This document shows, piece by piece, positions 38,135 through 48,282 of a stretch of DNA of 64,000 bases (the first letter of the stretch is position 1; each line of letters starts with the position of its first letter). The notes under the pieces were generated by a model. The model did not search any database, had not been told where the DNA came from, and worked only from the letters and a program-made list of their open reading frames with translations. The DNA comes from Massilia sp. PAMC28688. GTDB lineage: Bacteria; Pseudomonadota; Gammaproteobacteria; Burkholderiales; Burkholderiaceae_D. Both the position numbers and the translations under genes were made by a program. The stretch is from NCBI RefSeq assembly GCF_019443445.1, contig NZ_CP080378.1, positions 992,001 to 1,056,000 on the forward strand. Direction: 5' to 3'.

Positions 38135-38614
38135 TCACTCAAGCGGTCGGCGCAAGCCCTCGCCAAGTTTGGCATAGCGCGCCAGATGGCGGTCGAGCGC
38201 GTTGGCAAAACTCTGGCGGTCGGCCTGGCTGAACGGCGCCGGTCCGCCCGTATCCACGCCGCTGCCGCGCAACTCATCCATGAACTTGCGCATGGTGAGC
38301 ATTTGCGCGATGTTGTCGTTGGTGTAGAACTCGCCGCGCGGATTGAGGGCATAGCCACCCTTTTCCAGCACGTCCGAGGCCAGCGGAATATCGCCCGTGA
38401 CCACCAGGTCGCCGGGCGAGAGCAGGCGCACGATTTCCGCATCGGCCACATCAGGACCGGACGGCACTTGCACCGAGCGCACAAAGCGCGACGCCGGCAC
38501 CCGCATGAGCTGGTTCGCCACCAGGGTGACGTTCAATTGCAGGCGCTCTGCCACGCGGTACAAAATTTCCTTGATCACTGCCGGACAGGCGTCCGCATCC
38601 ACGTAAATCTGCAT
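38135..38614 (-). CDS. yaiI: YaiI/YqxD family protein (DUF188)
   Basis: A 159-residue member of the DUF188/UPF0178 family, with a PIN-like nuclease fold. It begins [18 protein letters not shown], with the family signature YVDADACP, and contains [10 protein letters not shown] and [19 protein letters not shown]. Metal-binding aspartates are kept, but no substrate is established for the family. The start at 38614 removes an unsupported nine-residue extension. Confidence 0.88.
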   Translation of the reverse strand: MQIYVDADACPAVIKEILYRVAERLQLNVTLVANQLMRVPASRFVRSVQVPSGPDVADAEIVRLLSPGDLVVTGDIPLASDVLEKGGYALNPRGEFYTNDNIAQMLTMRKFMDELRGSGVDTGGPAPFSQADRQSFANALDRHLARYAKLGEGLRRPLE

Positions 38615-38715
38615 CATTGCTGTGTCCATCCCATACGCCAACGTGGCGCCATGATTTTCATGATCATGTTATTTTTAAATTAATTACACCAACTCCGTCT
38701 GGATTAGACCTCAAC

Positions 38716-39129
38716 ATGTTTTACCTCAGAATTTTGTCGTTCCTGGCTGGCAGCGCCGTCTTGCTTGGCGCCCCCTTCCTCATGCTCAGCGCCCGCGCCG
38801 GGCTCGCTTCCGGCCACGTTTTCCTGGTCCTGCTGGGGACCATTGCCGTGCTGCTGTTCGGTTTTGCCTACTTCTTTGTGGCACTTGCCGGGCACCGCAC
38901 CGTGCGTTCCCAGCGTTTGCGCACCGCAACCGGCGCGCTGCTGGCCTTCCAGTTCGTCTCCGGCGGCGTCCTGCTCGCATTGTCCCAAAATTCCCAGCTA
39001 CTGATGGCTTGCGGTGCCTTGCTGTGCGTGTCCGTGTTCCTGTTCCTGGCCTTTGTCTACCCGGGCGAGTTGCCGCGCACCCATCGTCCCATGCGCCGCC
39101 GCGACACGGCCGAGATGCTGCCCAACTGA
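38716..39129 (+). CDS. Small membrane protein, unknown function
   Basis: A 137-residue protein with four hydrophobic segments (roughly residues 5-28, 34-55, 72-92 and 98-118) and a short basic tail (RPMRRRD). The start at 38716 (MFYLRILSFLAG) was preferred to the ORF limit at 38617, which gives a non-hydrophobic, unlikely leader. I do not recognise a family. It lies 60 bases upstream of the yidD-like gene and may share its transcript. Confidence 0.65.
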   Translation: MFYLRILSFLAGSAVLLGAPFLMLSARAGLASGHVFLVLLGTIAVLLFGFAYFFVALAGHRTVRSQRLRTATGALLAFQFVSGGVLLALSQNSQLLMACGALLCVSVFLFLAFVYPGELPRTHRPMRRRDTAEMLPN

Positions 39130-39188
39130 CTACTGGCAATTTCCATTGTGCTAAGCTTGGCATCTTTACAGATGCCAAACTTGGCCCC

Positions 39189-39605
39189 ATGCTGACCTAC
39201 CTTGCGCTCGCCGCGATCCGCCTCTACCAGACCGTGCTGTCGCCCTACAAGGGCTTTCGCTGCGCCTACGCGGCAACAACCGGTTGCGCGAGCTGTTCCA
39301 CCCTTGGCTACCGCGCGATCCGCCGCTTCGGACTGTTTGACGGCTTGATCGTGCTGCAATGGCGTTTCGAGGAATGCGGCAAGGCTTACCGCCGCAACAG
39401 GCCCAGGCGCCCGATGGCACTGGGACACCAGCGTGGCGACTGCGACTGCGGCGGCTGCGATGCCATCGACCTCGACTGCTGTTCATGCGACCTCGGCTGG
39501 AACAAGGACAAGCGCTCGCGCCGCCGCAACAGGCAACCGGCCGGCACCACGTGGCGCCGCTTCACCCATGAACTCATGCGCAAAATGCGCAAAATGCCAC
39601 CTTAG
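39189..39605 (+). CDS. YidD-like membrane insertion efficiency factor with Cys-rich tail
   Basis: A 138-residue protein. The N-terminal ~75 residues are YidD-like ([41 protein letters not shown]), including the YQ-x-xLSP pattern and conserved cysteines of the YidD/haemolytic family. The C-terminal ~65 residues are unusual: a six-cysteine cluster ([18 protein letters not shown]) followed by a basic stretch. Typical YidD proteins are shorter and lie between rnpA and yidC; this one does not. Its stop overlaps the convergent ruvB stop by two bases. Confidence 0.78.
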   Translation: MLTYLALAAIRLYQTVLSPYKGFRCAYAATTGCASCSTLGYRAIRRFGLFDGLIVLQWRFEECGKAYRRNRPRRPMALGHQRGDCDCGGCDAIDLDCCSCDLGWNKDKRSRRRNRQPAGTTWRRFTHELMRKMRKMPP

Positions 39606-40669
39606 CGTCCGCCGCCCGTGTCCCACAGGTCGCCGGTAGCGCTCATGCGCGGCACGGCCACGCCAAAGTGCTGGTAAGCCAGCGGCGTGGCAATGCGCCC
39701 GCGCGGGGTGCGCTGCAGGTAGCCCTGCTGGATGAGAAACGGTTCGAGCACGTCTTCGATGGTGTCGCTCTCCTCGCCAATGGCGGCGGCCAGATTGCCG
39801 ATGCCGACCGGCCCGCCGCCGAACTTGAACAGCACCGCTTCCAGCAGCTTGCGGTCCATGATGTCGAACCCCACCTTGTCCACATCGAGCATCAAGAGCG
39901 CCGCGTCGGCCATGGCCTTGGTGATTTCGCCGGTGCCCTTGACTTCTGCATAGTCGCGCACGCGCCGCAACAGGCGGTTGGCAATCCGCGGCGTGCCGCG
40001 CGCGCGCAAGGCAATTTCGCGTGCGCCATCTTCCACGATGGGCGCGCCCAGCAGGGCGGCGCTGCGCGTGACAATCCGCGTCAGTTCCGTCGCGTTATAA
40101 AATTCCAGCCGCGCCACGATGCCGAAGCGGTCGCGCAGGGGATTGGTGAGCATGCCGGCGCGGGTCGTGGCGCCCACCAGCGTAAACGGCTGCAAGTCCA
40201 GCTTGACCGAGCGCGCGGCTGGTCCCTCGCCAATCATGATGTCGATCTGGTAGTCTTCCAGCGCCGGGTACAGGATTTCCTCCACCACGGGCGAGAGGCG
40301 ATGAATCTCGTCAATGAAGAGCACATCGTTCGCTTCCAGGTTGGTGAGAATGGCGGCCAGGTCGCCCGGACGCTCAAGCACCGGGCCTGAAGTCTGGCGC
40401 AGGTTCACCCCCATCTCACGGGCAATGATGTGGGCCAGCGTGGTCTTGCCCAGGCCGGGCGGACCGAACAGCAAGGTGTGATCCAGCGCCTCCTTGCGCT
40501 TGCGGGCGGCGGCAATGAAGATTTCAAGCTGGCCGCGGATTTTCTCCTGACCTACATATTCGTCCAGCTGCTTGGGCCGCAGGGCGCGCTCGATCGCTTC
40601 CTCGTTGGGCGAGGCTGGCGTGGCCGCGATCAGGCGCGCTTCACTGAAATTGTCGGTCTGGATACTCAT
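39602..40669 (-). CDS. ruvB: Holliday junction branch migration helicase subunit RuvB
   Basis: An AAA+ motor, 355 residues, that with RuvA drives branch migration of Holliday junctions. It shows the family N-terminus [16 protein letters not shown], Walker [10 protein letters not shown], Walker [10 protein letters not shown], sensor [18 protein letters not shown] and the C-terminal winged helix with RTPRGR. It starts two bases after the ruvA stop. It forms a ruvC-ruvA-ruvB operon. Confidence 0.97.
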   Translation of the reverse strand: MSIQTDNFSEARLIAATPASPNEEAIERALRPKQLDEYVGQEKIRGQLEIFIAAARKRKEALDHTLLFGPPGLGKTTLAHIIAREMGVNLRQTSGPVLERPGDLAAILTNLEANDVLFIDEIHRLSPVVEEILYPALEDYQIDIMIGEGPAARSVKLDLQPFTLVGATTRAGMLTNPLRDRFGIVARLEFYNATELTRIVTRSAALLGAPIVEDGAREIALRARGTPRIANRLLRRVRDYAEVKGTGEITKAMADAALLMLDVDKVGFDIMDRKLLEAVLFKFGGGPVGIGNLAAAIGEESDTIEDVLEPFLIQQGYLQRTPRGRIATPLAYQHFGVAVPRMSATGDLWDTGGGR

Positions 40670-40671
40670 CC

Positions 40672-41247
40672 TTATCCCTTGGACAGCGCCTTGAGCGCAA
40701 ACTTGATACCGTCGGAAACACTGCTACCGGCGGGCATATTCTTCAGGGATGCCACAGCTTCCTTGTCCGAGTATCCCAGCGCCAGCAAGGCATTGAGGAT
40801 ATCCGATTGCGCGTCCGGCTGGGCTCCCGCGACAGCGCCGATATCGGCACCGAGCTTGCCCTTCAGTTCCAGCAGCAGGCGTTCGGCCGTCTTCTTGCCG
40901 ATGCCGGGCACTTTGACCAGGCGCCCGGCTTCCTGCAGCGTTACCGCCTGGGCCAGGTCGGCAACCGTCATCCCCGACAGGATAGACAGCGCGGTGCGGG
41001 CGCCGACTCCCGTAATCTTGATCAGCTGGCGAAACACTGCCCGCTCGTTGGCATTGCCGAAACCGAACAGCAGGTGCGCATCCTCGCGGATGGCCTGATG
41101 GGTAAACAGCGTGACTTTTTCACCGGTGTGCGGCAAGTTGTAATAGGTACTCATCGGCACATCGACTTCATAGCCGACGCCATTGCAGTCGACCAGCAGT
41201 TGGGGCGGATTCTTTTCAAGCAGAATTCCGGAAATACGTCCGATCAT
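40672..41247 (-). CDS. ruvA: Holliday junction DNA-binding subunit RuvA
   Basis: Binds four-way junctions as a tetramer and recruits RuvB. The 191-residue protein starts [31 protein letters not shown] (OB-fold). It has the double helix-hairpin-helix region ([30 protein letters not shown]) and the C-terminal RuvB-binding domain ([12 protein letters not shown]). Lies 15 bases after ruvC. Confidence 0.96.
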   Translation of the reverse strand: MIGRISGILLEKNPPQLLVDCNGVGYEVDVPMSTYYNLPHTGEKVTLFTHQAIREDAHLLFGFGNANERAVFRQLIKITGVGARTALSILSGMTVADLAQAVTLQEAGRLVKVPGIGKKTAERLLLELKGKLGADIGAVAGAQPDAQSDILNALLALGYSDKEAVASLKNMPAGSSVSDGIKFALKALSKG

Positions 41248-41262
41248 GGGAGCTTTCTACAG

Positions 41263-41799
41263 TTAAACAAGACGGCCGCGCTTCATGCGCAAGCCCGAGA
41301 ATGCGGGCGCCATGGCCCCGATCAGCGCCAGCGCGTCGACACTGTTGGCGTGGCAGATGGCAACGCCCAGTGCATCGGCGGCATCGGCGCCGGGCAAGCC
41401 GGGCAAGACCAGCAGGCGCGCCACCATGTCCTGCACCTGTTCCTTGGCCGCCTTGCCGTGGCCGGTGACGGCTTGCTTGACTTGTAGCGCCGTGTACTCG
41501 GCCACGGCCAGGTCCGAGCCCACCAGGGCCGTGATGGCCGCGCCCCGGGCCTGGCCCAGCAGCAAGGTTGACTGGGGATTGACGTTAACGAAGACTTTTT
41601 CAATGGCGGCGCAGTCGGGACGGTAGGTCCGCACGATTTCACCGATGCCATGCAGAATAATCTTGAGGCGCCCGGGCAACTCGCTTTCGGCCGCCGTCTT
41701 GATGGTGCCGGAAGCGATGTAACGCAGCTGGTTGCCCCGCTTTTCAATAAGTCCGAACCCCGTGGTGCGCAAGCCCGGATCAATGCCAAGAATAATCAT
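41263..41799 (-). CDS. ruvC: Crossover junction endodeoxyribonuclease RuvC
   Basis: Cuts Holliday junctions symmetrically. The 178-residue protein begins [17 protein letters not shown], with the first catalytic aspartate in GIDPG. It has the other acidic residues in AIEKVFVN and [14 protein letters not shown]. Length fits. It is the first gene of ruvCAB and follows purH after about 117 bases. Confidence 0.96.
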   Translation of the reverse strand: MIILGIDPGLRTTGFGLIEKRGNQLRYIASGTIKTAAESELPGRLKIILHGIGEIVRTYRPDCAAIEKVFVNVNPQSTLLLGQARGAAITALVGSDLAVAEYTALQVKQAVTGHGKAAKEQVQDMVARLLVLPGLPGADAADALGVAICHANSVDALALIGAMAPAFSGLRMKRGRLV

Positions 41800-41916
41800 T
41801 ACCGAATGGTATACCGCCCGGCAAGTTTGGTGCGAGTTCCTTGCAACTTTTGTCGCACGAAACTCGCTCCCCGAGCTTGTTGGCCGGCGCTGATGCCCGG
41901 CGCTGATGTCCTGCGT

Positions 41917-43488
41917 TTAATGACGGAAATGACGGGCGCCGGTGTACAGCATGACCACGCCGCGCTCATCGGCCGCATCGATCACTTCCTGGTCACGCAT
42001 GGAGCCGCCGGGCTGGATCACGCAGGTCGCGCCGGCATCCACCACCACGTCGAGGCCGTCACGGAATGGGAAGAAGGCATCCGACGCCACCGCCGAGTTG
42101 GCCAGGGTGAGGCCGGCGTTCTGGGCCTTGATGGAAGCAATGCGGGCCGAATCGATGCGGCTCATCTGGCCGGCCCCCACGCCCAGCGTCATGCCATTGC
42201 CGCAAAAGACAATCGCGTTGGACTTGACGAACTTGGCCACGCGCCAGGCAAACATCATGTCCTGCAACTGCTGTTGGGTTGGCTGCTTCTTGCTCACCAC
42301 GCGCAATTCGCCCAGGCCCACATGCTTCGCGTCCGGCGACTGCACCAGCAAGCCCCCGCCAACGCGCTTGACATCGAAGGGATTGTGGCCGGCCCCGAGG
42401 GCGATCTGCAGCAGGCGCACATTCTGCTTGGCCGCCATCACGGACCGCGCCTCTGCCGAAAACGATGGGGCAATCAGCACTTCCACGAACAGCTTGGCAA
42501 TGGCTTCAGCCGTCTGCACATCCACTTCCGTATTGAAGGCAATGATGCCGCCAAAAGCCGAGGTTGGATCGGTCTGCAGGGCGCGGCTATAAGCGTCCAG
42601 GGCATCGGTGCCGATGGCCACGCCGCAGGGATTGGCATGCTTGACGATCACGCAGCCGGCCGGCTGGCCCAGGCCGCCGAGCGACTTCACGCATTCCCAG
42701 GCGGCATCGGCGTCGGCGATATTGTTGTACGACAGTTCCTTGCCCTGCAGCTGGGTGTAGCTGGCCAGCGCCCCTGCGGCCGGGGCCAGGTCGCGGTAGA
42801 ACGCCGCGCTCTGGTGCGGGTTTTCGCCGTAGCGCATGTCCTGGACCTTTTCAAACGTCATGTTGAAGGTTTGCGGATAGGCGGCGCGGGTGGCGTGGGC
42901 CTTGTCTTCGCCCAGGCTGGTCAGGTAATTGGTGATGGCGCCGTCGTACTGGGCCGTATGGGCAAACACTTTCTTGGCCAGCATGAAACGGGTGTCGTAG
43001 CCCACCGTGCCTGCCTGCATTTCCTGCAGCACGCGCTGGTAGTCGGCCGGGTCGCACACGACCACCACATCCTTGTGGTTCTTGGCTGCCGAACGCAGCA
43101 TGGTGGGGCCGCCAATATCAATATTCTCGATCGCATCTTCCAGCGAACATGCTTCCTTGGCCACGGTTTGCTGGAAGGGATACAGGTTCACCACCACCAT
43201 GTCGATGGCCGGAATGTTGTGCTCTTCCAGCTTGGCCACGTGCTCCGGGAAATCGCGGCGCGCCAGGATACCGCCGTGCACCTTCGGATGCAGGGTCTTG
43301 ACGCGGCCATCGAGCATTTCCGGAAAACCCGTGTAGTCCGCCACTTCCGTTACCGCCACGCCATTATCAGCCAGCAGCTTGGCGGTGCCGCCCGTGGACA
43401 GGATGGCGACACCCTGGGCCGACAGTGCGCGTGCAAAGTCGAGCACGCCGGTTTTATCAGAAACGGAAATGAGAGCTTGTTTGATCAT
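41917..43488 (-). CDS. purH: Bifunctional AICAR formyltransferase / IMP cyclohydrolase
   Basis: Performs the last two steps of purine synthesis. The 523-residue protein begins [22 protein letters not shown]. The N-terminal IMP cyclohydrolase domain contains [24 protein letters not shown] and [17 protein letters not shown]. The C-terminal formyltransferase domain shows [29 protein letters not shown] and [14 protein letters not shown]. The start at 43488 gives the conserved N-terminus. It lies about 100 bases downstream of fis, an order shared with other betaproteobacteria. Confidence 0.96.
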   Translation of the reverse strand: MIKQALISVSDKTGVLDFARALSAQGVAILSTGGTAKLLADNGVAVTEVADYTGFPEMLDGRVKTLHPKVHGGILARRDFPEHVAKLEEHNIPAIDMVVVNLYPFQQTVAKEACSLEDAIENIDIGGPTMLRSAAKNHKDVVVVCDPADYQRVLQEMQAGTVGYDTRFMLAKKVFAHTAQYDGAITNYLTSLGEDKAHATRAAYPQTFNMTFEKVQDMRYGENPHQSAAFYRDLAPAAGALASYTQLQGKELSYNNIADADAAWECVKSLGGLGQPAGCVIVKHANPCGVAIGTDALDAYSRALQTDPTSAFGGIIAFNTEVDVQTAEAIAKLFVEVLIAPSFSAEARSVMAAKQNVRLLQIALGAGHNPFDVKRVGGGLLVQSPDAKHVGLGELRVVSKKQPTQQQLQDMMFAWRVAKFVKSNAIVFCGNGMTLGVGAGQMSRIDSARIASIKAQNAGLTLANSAVASDAFFPFRDGLDVVVDAGATCVIQPGGSMRDQEVIDAADERGVVMLYTGARHFRH

Positions 43489-43586
43489 GAGAGTGGCCTG
43501 GTGATGGAAATTCGTCGAATGCACTGGCGCGCCTGGCGCGAAAGGCTCGCGCGGGACAGCACGGCCACTCAGTGTGCTAAAGCTGC

Positions 43587-43820
43587 TTAGAGCAGTCCGT
43601 GTTCCTGGAGTTTCTTGCGCAAGGTATTGCGGTTGATGCCCAGCATTTGCGCGGCGTGGGATTGATTGCCTTCCGCGCGCGTCATGACGACCTCGAGGAT
43701 CGGACGCTCCACGGTCAACACCACCATGTCGTAGATGTTCGACGCTTGCTGCTCGCCCAGGTCATTGAAATATTCCTCAAGACTTTTCTGGACGACTTCC
43801 TGGATACTTTCTTTGCTCAT
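43587..43820 (-). CDS. fis: Fis family nucleoid protein / DNA-binding regulator
   Basis: A small dimeric DNA-bending protein that activates rRNA and other growth-linked promoters. The 77-residue product has the helix-turn-helix [23 protein letters not shown] at the C-terminus and a short N-terminal arm. It is shorter than E. coli Fis (98 residues), as usual in betaproteobacteria. It follows dusB by 77 bases in the classic dusB-fis operon. Confidence 0.95.
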   Translation of the reverse strand: MSKESIQEVVQKSLEEYFNDLGEQQASNIYDMVVLTVERPILEVVMTRAEGNQSHAAQMLGINRNTLRKKLQEHGLL

Positions 43821-43897
43821 GTTCTCTACTTCGCTTGGGTGTTGGAGTTTCTCAGCGCGGCTCTGCGGCCGCGTCGTCCCGGGTTCTTATGGTGTAA

Positions 43898-44926
43898 TCA
43901 TGACGCTGCCAGCGCACCTGCTTGCAGCGCGGCGGGCCGGTATTGTAACCGCTCCCCGTGCTGCTGTTGTGATTCAAAAAAACGGTCCACGGCCAGCAAT
44001 TGGGCGTCGGCCGATTCCAGCAGGTTCATTTCCTGGCGAAACGGCTCGCCGCCCAGCAAGTCGCGTACATACCAGCCAATATGCTTGCGCGCCGTGCGCA
44101 CGCCCAGATAGTCGCCATAAAACGCGTAATGGGCCTGCAGGTGCTCATGCATCAGCTTGCGCACTTCTTCCACGTAGGGCGGCGGCAAGTGCTCCCCCGT
44201 GCGCAGGAAATGATCGATCTCGCGGCAAATCCACGGCCGGCCCTGGGCCGCGCGCCCGATCATGACGGCGTCGGCGCCCGTGTGGGCCAGCACCATCCTG
44301 GCCTTCTCGGGCGTGGTGATGTCGCCATTGGCCACCACGGGCATCGAAACGGCTGCCTTGACGGCGGCAATGGTGTCATATTCGGCGTCACCGGTATAGC
44401 CGTCGGCGCGGGTGCGCCCGTGCAGGGTCAGCATCTGGATGCCGGCCTGTTCGGCAATGCGGGCAATGCGCAAGGCATTCTTGTTGTCGCGGTTCCAGCC
44501 GGTGCGGAACTTGAGCGTGACGGGCACGTCCACGGCAGCGACGACCGCGTGCAGGATCTTTTCCACCAGGTCTTCATGCTGCAACAGGGCCGAGCCGCAC
44601 CAGCTGTTGCACACCTTCTTGACGGGGCAGCCCATATTGATGTCGATAATCTGGGCCCCGCGCTCGACATTGAACCTGGCGCAGTCGGCCAGGTCTTGCG
44701 GATCGGCACCGGCAATCTGCACCGCCTTCGGTTCCATTTCGCCCGCGTGATCGGTACGGCGCGCACTCTTTTCCGTGGCCCACAGGCGGGGATTGGAAGC
44801 GGCCATTTCCGACACGGCATAGCCTGCGCCCAGCTGCTTGCACAGCTGGCGGAACGGGCGGTCCGTTACCCCTGCCATGGGAGCAACGAAAACATTATTG
44901 CGCAACAAGTAGGGACCAATTTGCAC
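43898..44926 (-). CDS. dusB: tRNA dihydrouridine synthase B
   Basis: An FMN enzyme that reduces uridines in the tRNA D-loop. The 342-residue protein begins (from a GTG) MQIGPYLLRNNVFVAPMAGVTDRPFRQ. It shows DINMGCPVKKVCNSWCGSALL with the catalytic cysteine, TLKFRTGW, LTLHGRTR and MIGRAAQGRPW. The order dusB-fis is standard. The GTG start at 44926 is supported by the conserved N-terminus. Confidence 0.95.
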   Translation of the reverse strand: MQIGPYLLRNNVFVAPMAGVTDRPFRQLCKQLGAGYAVSEMAASNPRLWATEKSARRTDHAGEMEPKAVQIAGADPQDLADCARFNVERGAQIIDINMGCPVKKVCNSWCGSALLQHEDLVEKILHAVVAAVDVPVTLKFRTGWNRDNKNALRIARIAEQAGIQMLTLHGRTRADGYTGDAEYDTIAAVKAAVSMPVVANGDITTPEKARMVLAHTGADAVMIGRAAQGRPWICREIDHFLRTGEHLPPPYVEEVRKLMHEHLQAHYAFYGDYLGVRTARKHIGWYVRDLLGGEPFRQEMNLLESADAQLLAVDRFFESQQQHGERLQYRPAALQAGALAAS

Positions 44927-45041
44927 AGGCTAGACCGGGAGATTCGGGGAACCGGCTATTTTACCCGATTTGCTGCTCAAATAATAAGCACTATTTTTTA
45001 TAAAGCAAACGCTCTATAGATGGCATTGTTGGCAAGGGTGG

Positions 45042-45704
45042 TCAGGCCAGTTCGTCCAGGACACCGGCGCGCAGGTGGTCCACTTCGCCCCAGCTGGCCA
45101 GGGCCAGCCGGCCAGCGTCCATGGTAAAGCGGTTGATGCTCGCGTTTAGCACAGGGAAGTCGCGCGGCGTGTCCAGCGCCAGCCCCAGTGCCGCGCGGTA
45201 AGCGCATTCGAGCACGCCGCCGTGGGCCACCAGTGCAATGGTCTGGCCCGGGTGCCGCTCGCCGATATCGGTGATGGTATCGACGCAGCGCTGGTAAAAG
45301 CGGCGAAAGGTTTCCGCCACGCGCGTGCCGCGCGGCATGACGCCATCGATGTCGCGCGCCTGCCAGGCGGCAAACTCGCGCGGGAAGCGCTCTGCTATCT
45401 CCGCATACAGCAAGCCTTCAAAGCCGCCATAGCAGCGCTCGCGCAGGCCGGCATCCATGACCACCGGCATGCCGTGCAGGCTGGCCACGGCGGCGGCGGT
45501 CTGGTGCGCCCGTTTCAGGTCGCTGGCATAGATGGCGTTCAGGGGCGCGCCTGCCAGGGCCCGTGCCAATGCCGCGGCCTGGCGCACGCCTTCATCATTG
45601 AGGGCAATGTCGATATGGCCCTGCAGGCGGCGCTCGGCATTCCATGCGGTTTCCCCATGGCGAATGAGGAGGATGTGGGTGGTGTCAGTATTGGTAGCGG
45701 GCAT
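45042..45704 (-). CDS. Histidine phosphatase family protein (GpmB/CobC-like)
   Basis: A 220-residue cytoplasmic phosphatase with the RHG motif in ILLIRHGETAWN, a second catalytic region in AIYASDLKRAHQTA, the glutamate in LRERCYGGFEGL and the second histidine in ALVAHGGVLECAYR. The arrangement resembles GpmB/CobC-like enzymes; the substrate is unclear. The stop of the YbhB-like gene directly precedes its start at 45704, suggesting co-transcription. Confidence 0.87.
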   Translation of the reverse strand: MPATNTDTTHILLIRHGETAWNAERRLQGHIDIALNDEGVRQAAALARALAGAPLNAIYASDLKRAHQTAAAVASLHGMPVVMDAGLRERCYGGFEGLLYAEIAERFPREFAAWQARDIDGVMPRGTRVAETFRRFYQRCVDTITDIGERHPGQTIALVAHGGVLECAYRAALGLALDTPRDFPVLNASINRFTMDAGRLALASWGEVDHLRAGVLDELA

Positions 45705-46367
45705 CTAGGTGAGCGTGGTTACAACGTCGGGATTGAGCGAATACACGCCGAAAATCTGGGCTTCGTCCAGGATATGGCCGCGAATGGCCAGGCGCGCCTC
45801 GGGACCGGTGAAGCGCCCTTCGAGCGGCAGGCGCGGGATATCCAATGCATACAGGGTAAAGATGTACGCGTGGGCGCGCTGGTCGTTCCAGGGCGGGCAC
45901 GGTCCGTCATAGCCGTAATACTCGCCTGCCATGTCGGGATCGGACGCGAACCAGCTGGTGTAGTCGTTGACGCCCTGGCGCAGCTGGTGTTCGGTGCCAT
46001 TCTTGATGGTAAAGGGTACCAGCGGCCCCGGCTTGCCGTGCGGCGTGACCAGTTCCGACAGCAGGCCCTGGCCCAGGCTGCGCAGGGCCACGGGAATATC
46101 GACCAGGGTCCAGTGGTAAAAATCGGCCCGCGGCAATTCCAGCGCCACCACGTGGCCCTCCTTGTTGACATCGGTGCCGATGGTGGGCGCGTCAATGTCG
46201 CGGCACAGCAGCACGAGCGACTCGGTACCGGCGGGAACGTCGTCCCAGGCCAGATGGGGATTGCGGTTGGGCGCAAAACGCACGTGCGTGACCGGATCAA
46301 TCACGGCAAAGGCACAGTCTGGCGGGATGATGCCGCCATCATTAAAGGAATCGCTCCACAGCTTCAT
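45705..46367 (-). CDS. YbhB/YbcL family (PEBP-like) protein
   Basis: A 220-residue member of the phosphatidylethanolamine-binding protein superfamily. Characteristic parts are the N-terminal MKLWSDSFNDGGIIP, SLVLLCRDIDAPT, HWTLVDIP, and YDGPCPPWND, which form the anion-binding pocket, with AHAYIFTLYALD later. No signal peptide is seen, so it is cytoplasmic. Function unknown. It is adjacent to the histidine phosphatase gene on the same strand. Confidence 0.9.
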   Translation of the reverse strand: MKLWSDSFNDGGIIPPDCAFAVIDPVTHVRFAPNRNPHLAWDDVPAGTESLVLLCRDIDAPTIGTDVNKEGHVVALELPRADFYHWTLVDIPVALRSLGQGLLSELVTPHGKPGPLVPFTIKNGTEHQLRQGVNDYTSWFASDPDMAGEYYGYDGPCPPWNDQRAHAYIFTLYALDIPRLPLEGRFTGPEARLAIRGHILDEAQIFGVYSLNPDVVTTLT

Positions 46368-46401
46368 GTCATGCTCCTGCTACTGATGGTATTGACCGTT
46401 T

Positions 46402-46863
46402 TTAGGACCCGGGGTTCGGCTTGGGCGCGACTTGCAGCCAGATCGTGACGGGGCCGTCATTGGTGAGGGAAACCTTCATGTCCGCGCCGAACCGGCCAAC
46501 CTCGACCTTAGCGTGGCGCGCCCTGGCCTGGCGCACGGCATGGTCGAACAGGCGCTGGCCATCGGCCGGCGCGGCCGCCGGCGTAAACGAGGGCCGGGTG
46601 CCGGAGCGGGTGTCGGCCGCCAGCGTGAACTGGGGGACCAGCAGCAGGCCGCCCGCCGTGTCCGTGATGCTCAGGTTCATCTTGCCTGCCGCGTCGGCAA
46701 ACACCCGGTAGCCCAGCAGCTTGGTCAGCAAGGCATCGGCTTGCTTCTCGCTGTCGCCCTTTTCCGCGCACAGCAGCACCAGCAGGCCGGCCTCGATGGC
46801 GCCGATCGTCTCGCCTTCCACCACCACGCTGGCGTGGCTCACCCGCTGCAGCAGGGCAATCAT
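46402..46863 (-). CDS. dtd: D-aminoacyl-tRNA deacylase
   Basis: Hydrolyses D-aminoacyl-tRNA and protects against mischarging. The 153-residue protein begins [21 protein letters not shown]. It has the [16 protein letters not shown] motif and the C-terminal [10 protein letters not shown] (GP motif). The usual SQFT is PQFT here, a variant also seen in other proteobacteria. It overlaps the tyrS stop by four bases (ATGA), so the genes are coupled. Confidence 0.95.
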   Translation of the reverse strand: MIALLQRVSHASVVVEGETIGAIEAGLLVLLCAEKGDSEKQADALLTKLLGYRVFADAAGKMNLSITDTAGGLLLVPQFTLAADTRSGTRPSFTPAAAPADGQRLFDHAVRQARARHAKVEVGRFGADMKVSLTNDGPVTIWLQVAPKPNPGS

Positions 46864-48113
46864 GCGGACAGGGTGACGCGGGCAAACTTGCGCTTGCCAA
46901 CTTGCAGGACAAACGTGCCGGCAGCCATTTTCATGGCCTTGTCGCTCACCACGGCGCCGTCAATACGGACCCCGCCCTGGTCCACCATGCGCATGGCTTC
47001 GGAAGTCGATGCGCACAGGCCAGCCTGTTTTAACAGGTGGGCCACGCCCAGCGGGGCGCCGGACAGCGCGATCTCCGCCACATCATCGGGAATCCCGCCC
47101 TTGGAACGGTTGACAAAGTCCGCCAGCGCATCGTCGGCGGCCTGGGCCGAATGAAAGCGCGTCACGATCTCCTTGCCCAGCGCCACCTTGGCGTCGCGCG
47201 GATTGCGCCCGCCCGCCACGTCCGCTTTCAGTGTGGCAATGTCCGCAATCGAGCTGAACGACAGCAATTCATAGTAGCGCCACATCATGACGTCCGAAAT
47301 GCTCATCAGTTTGGCAAACATGATGTTGGCCGGCTCGGTGATACCTATATAGTTGTTCTTGGACTTGGACATCTTGTCCACGCCGTCGAGTCCTTCCAGC
47401 AAGGGCATGGTCAGGATGCATTGCTGCTCCTGGCCGTAATCCTTCTGCAGCTCGCGGCCAACCAGCAAGTTAAATTTCTGGTCCGTTCCACCCAGCTCAA
47501 GGTCTGCCTGTAAAGCGACCGAATCGTAGCCCTGCATGAGAGGATAGAGGAACTCATGGACGGCAATCGGGGTCCCACTCTTGTAGCGCTTGGTGAAATC
47601 GTCGCGTTCCATCATGCGCGCCACGGTATAGCGCGAAGCCAGCTCAATCATGCCGCGTGCGCCGAGGGGATCGCACCACTCGGAGTTGTAGCGAATTTCC
47701 GTACGGGCCGGGTCCAGCACGAGCGAGGCCTGCTTAAAGTACGTCATGGCATTTTGTTCCACCTGTTCCCGCGTCAGGGGCGGGCGCGTGGCGTTGCGGC
47801 CCGACGGGTCGCCAATCATGGAAGTAAAGTCGCCAATAAGGAAAATGACGTGGTGCCCCAGGTCTTGCAGCTGGCGCATCTTGTTGAGCACCACCGTGTG
47901 GCCCAGGTGCAGGTCCGGTGCCGTCGGGTCCAGGCCCAGCTTGATGCGCAGGGGCTGGCCATCGCGTTCGGAGCGCGCCAGCTTTTGCGCAAATTCGCTT
48001 TCAATCAGCAACTCGTCCACACCGCGTTTGGTGATCGCGAGGGCTTCCAGCACCTTGTCCGACAGGGGCAAGGCAGGAGTGGAGACAGGCTTGGAAGGTG
48101 TGGTGGTGGTCAT
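46860..48113 (-). CDS. tyrS: Tyrosyl-tRNA synthetase (KMSKS-type)
   Basis: Charges tRNA-Tyr. The 417-residue class Ic enzyme has the HIGH-type motif [11 protein letters not shown], the tyrosine-binding region and [11 protein letters not shown], the full KMSKS found in the TyrZ-like branch rather than the KFGKT of E. coli TyrS. A C-terminal S4-like RNA-binding domain ([16 protein letters not shown]) closes the protein. The start at 48113 drops a non-conserved MNRYKLN extension. Confidence 0.96.
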   Translation of the reverse strand: MTTTTPSKPVSTPALPLSDKVLEALAITKRGVDELLIESEFAQKLARSERDGQPLRIKLGLDPTAPDLHLGHTVVLNKMRQLQDLGHHVIFLIGDFTSMIGDPSGRNATRPPLTREQVEQNAMTYFKQASLVLDPARTEIRYNSEWCDPLGARGMIELASRYTVARMMERDDFTKRYKSGTPIAVHEFLYPLMQGYDSVALQADLELGGTDQKFNLLVGRELQKDYGQEQQCILTMPLLEGLDGVDKMSKSKNNYIGITEPANIMFAKLMSISDVMMWRYYELLSFSSIADIATLKADVAGGRNPRDAKVALGKEIVTRFHSAQAADDALADFVNRSKGGIPDDVAEIALSGAPLGVAHLLKQAGLCASTSEAMRMVDQGGVRIDGAVVSDKAMKMAAGTFVLQVGKRKFARVTLSA

Positions 48114-48152
48114 GTTTAACTTATAACGGTTCAATACGGAGTGAGGAAAAAG

Positions 48153-48180
48153 TTGGCTGACTTCAAGAATTTGGTATAAT
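48153..48180 (+). promoter_or_regulatory. Sigma-70 promoter for the M23 peptidase gene
   Basis: TTGGCT (48153-48158), a 16-base spacer, then TATAAT (48175-48180), with an extended -10 TGG before it. It lies about 75-100 bases upstream of the peptidase start. Confidence 0.65.
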
Positions 48181-48282
48181 TCCCGATCCGATTAATCTTG
48201 CCTAGCGAAAACTAAACACAATAACAACAAGAAAAAGTAGCGCTCTTCGTGAATGTTCAAGCGGCAAATTTTAACTGATTGC

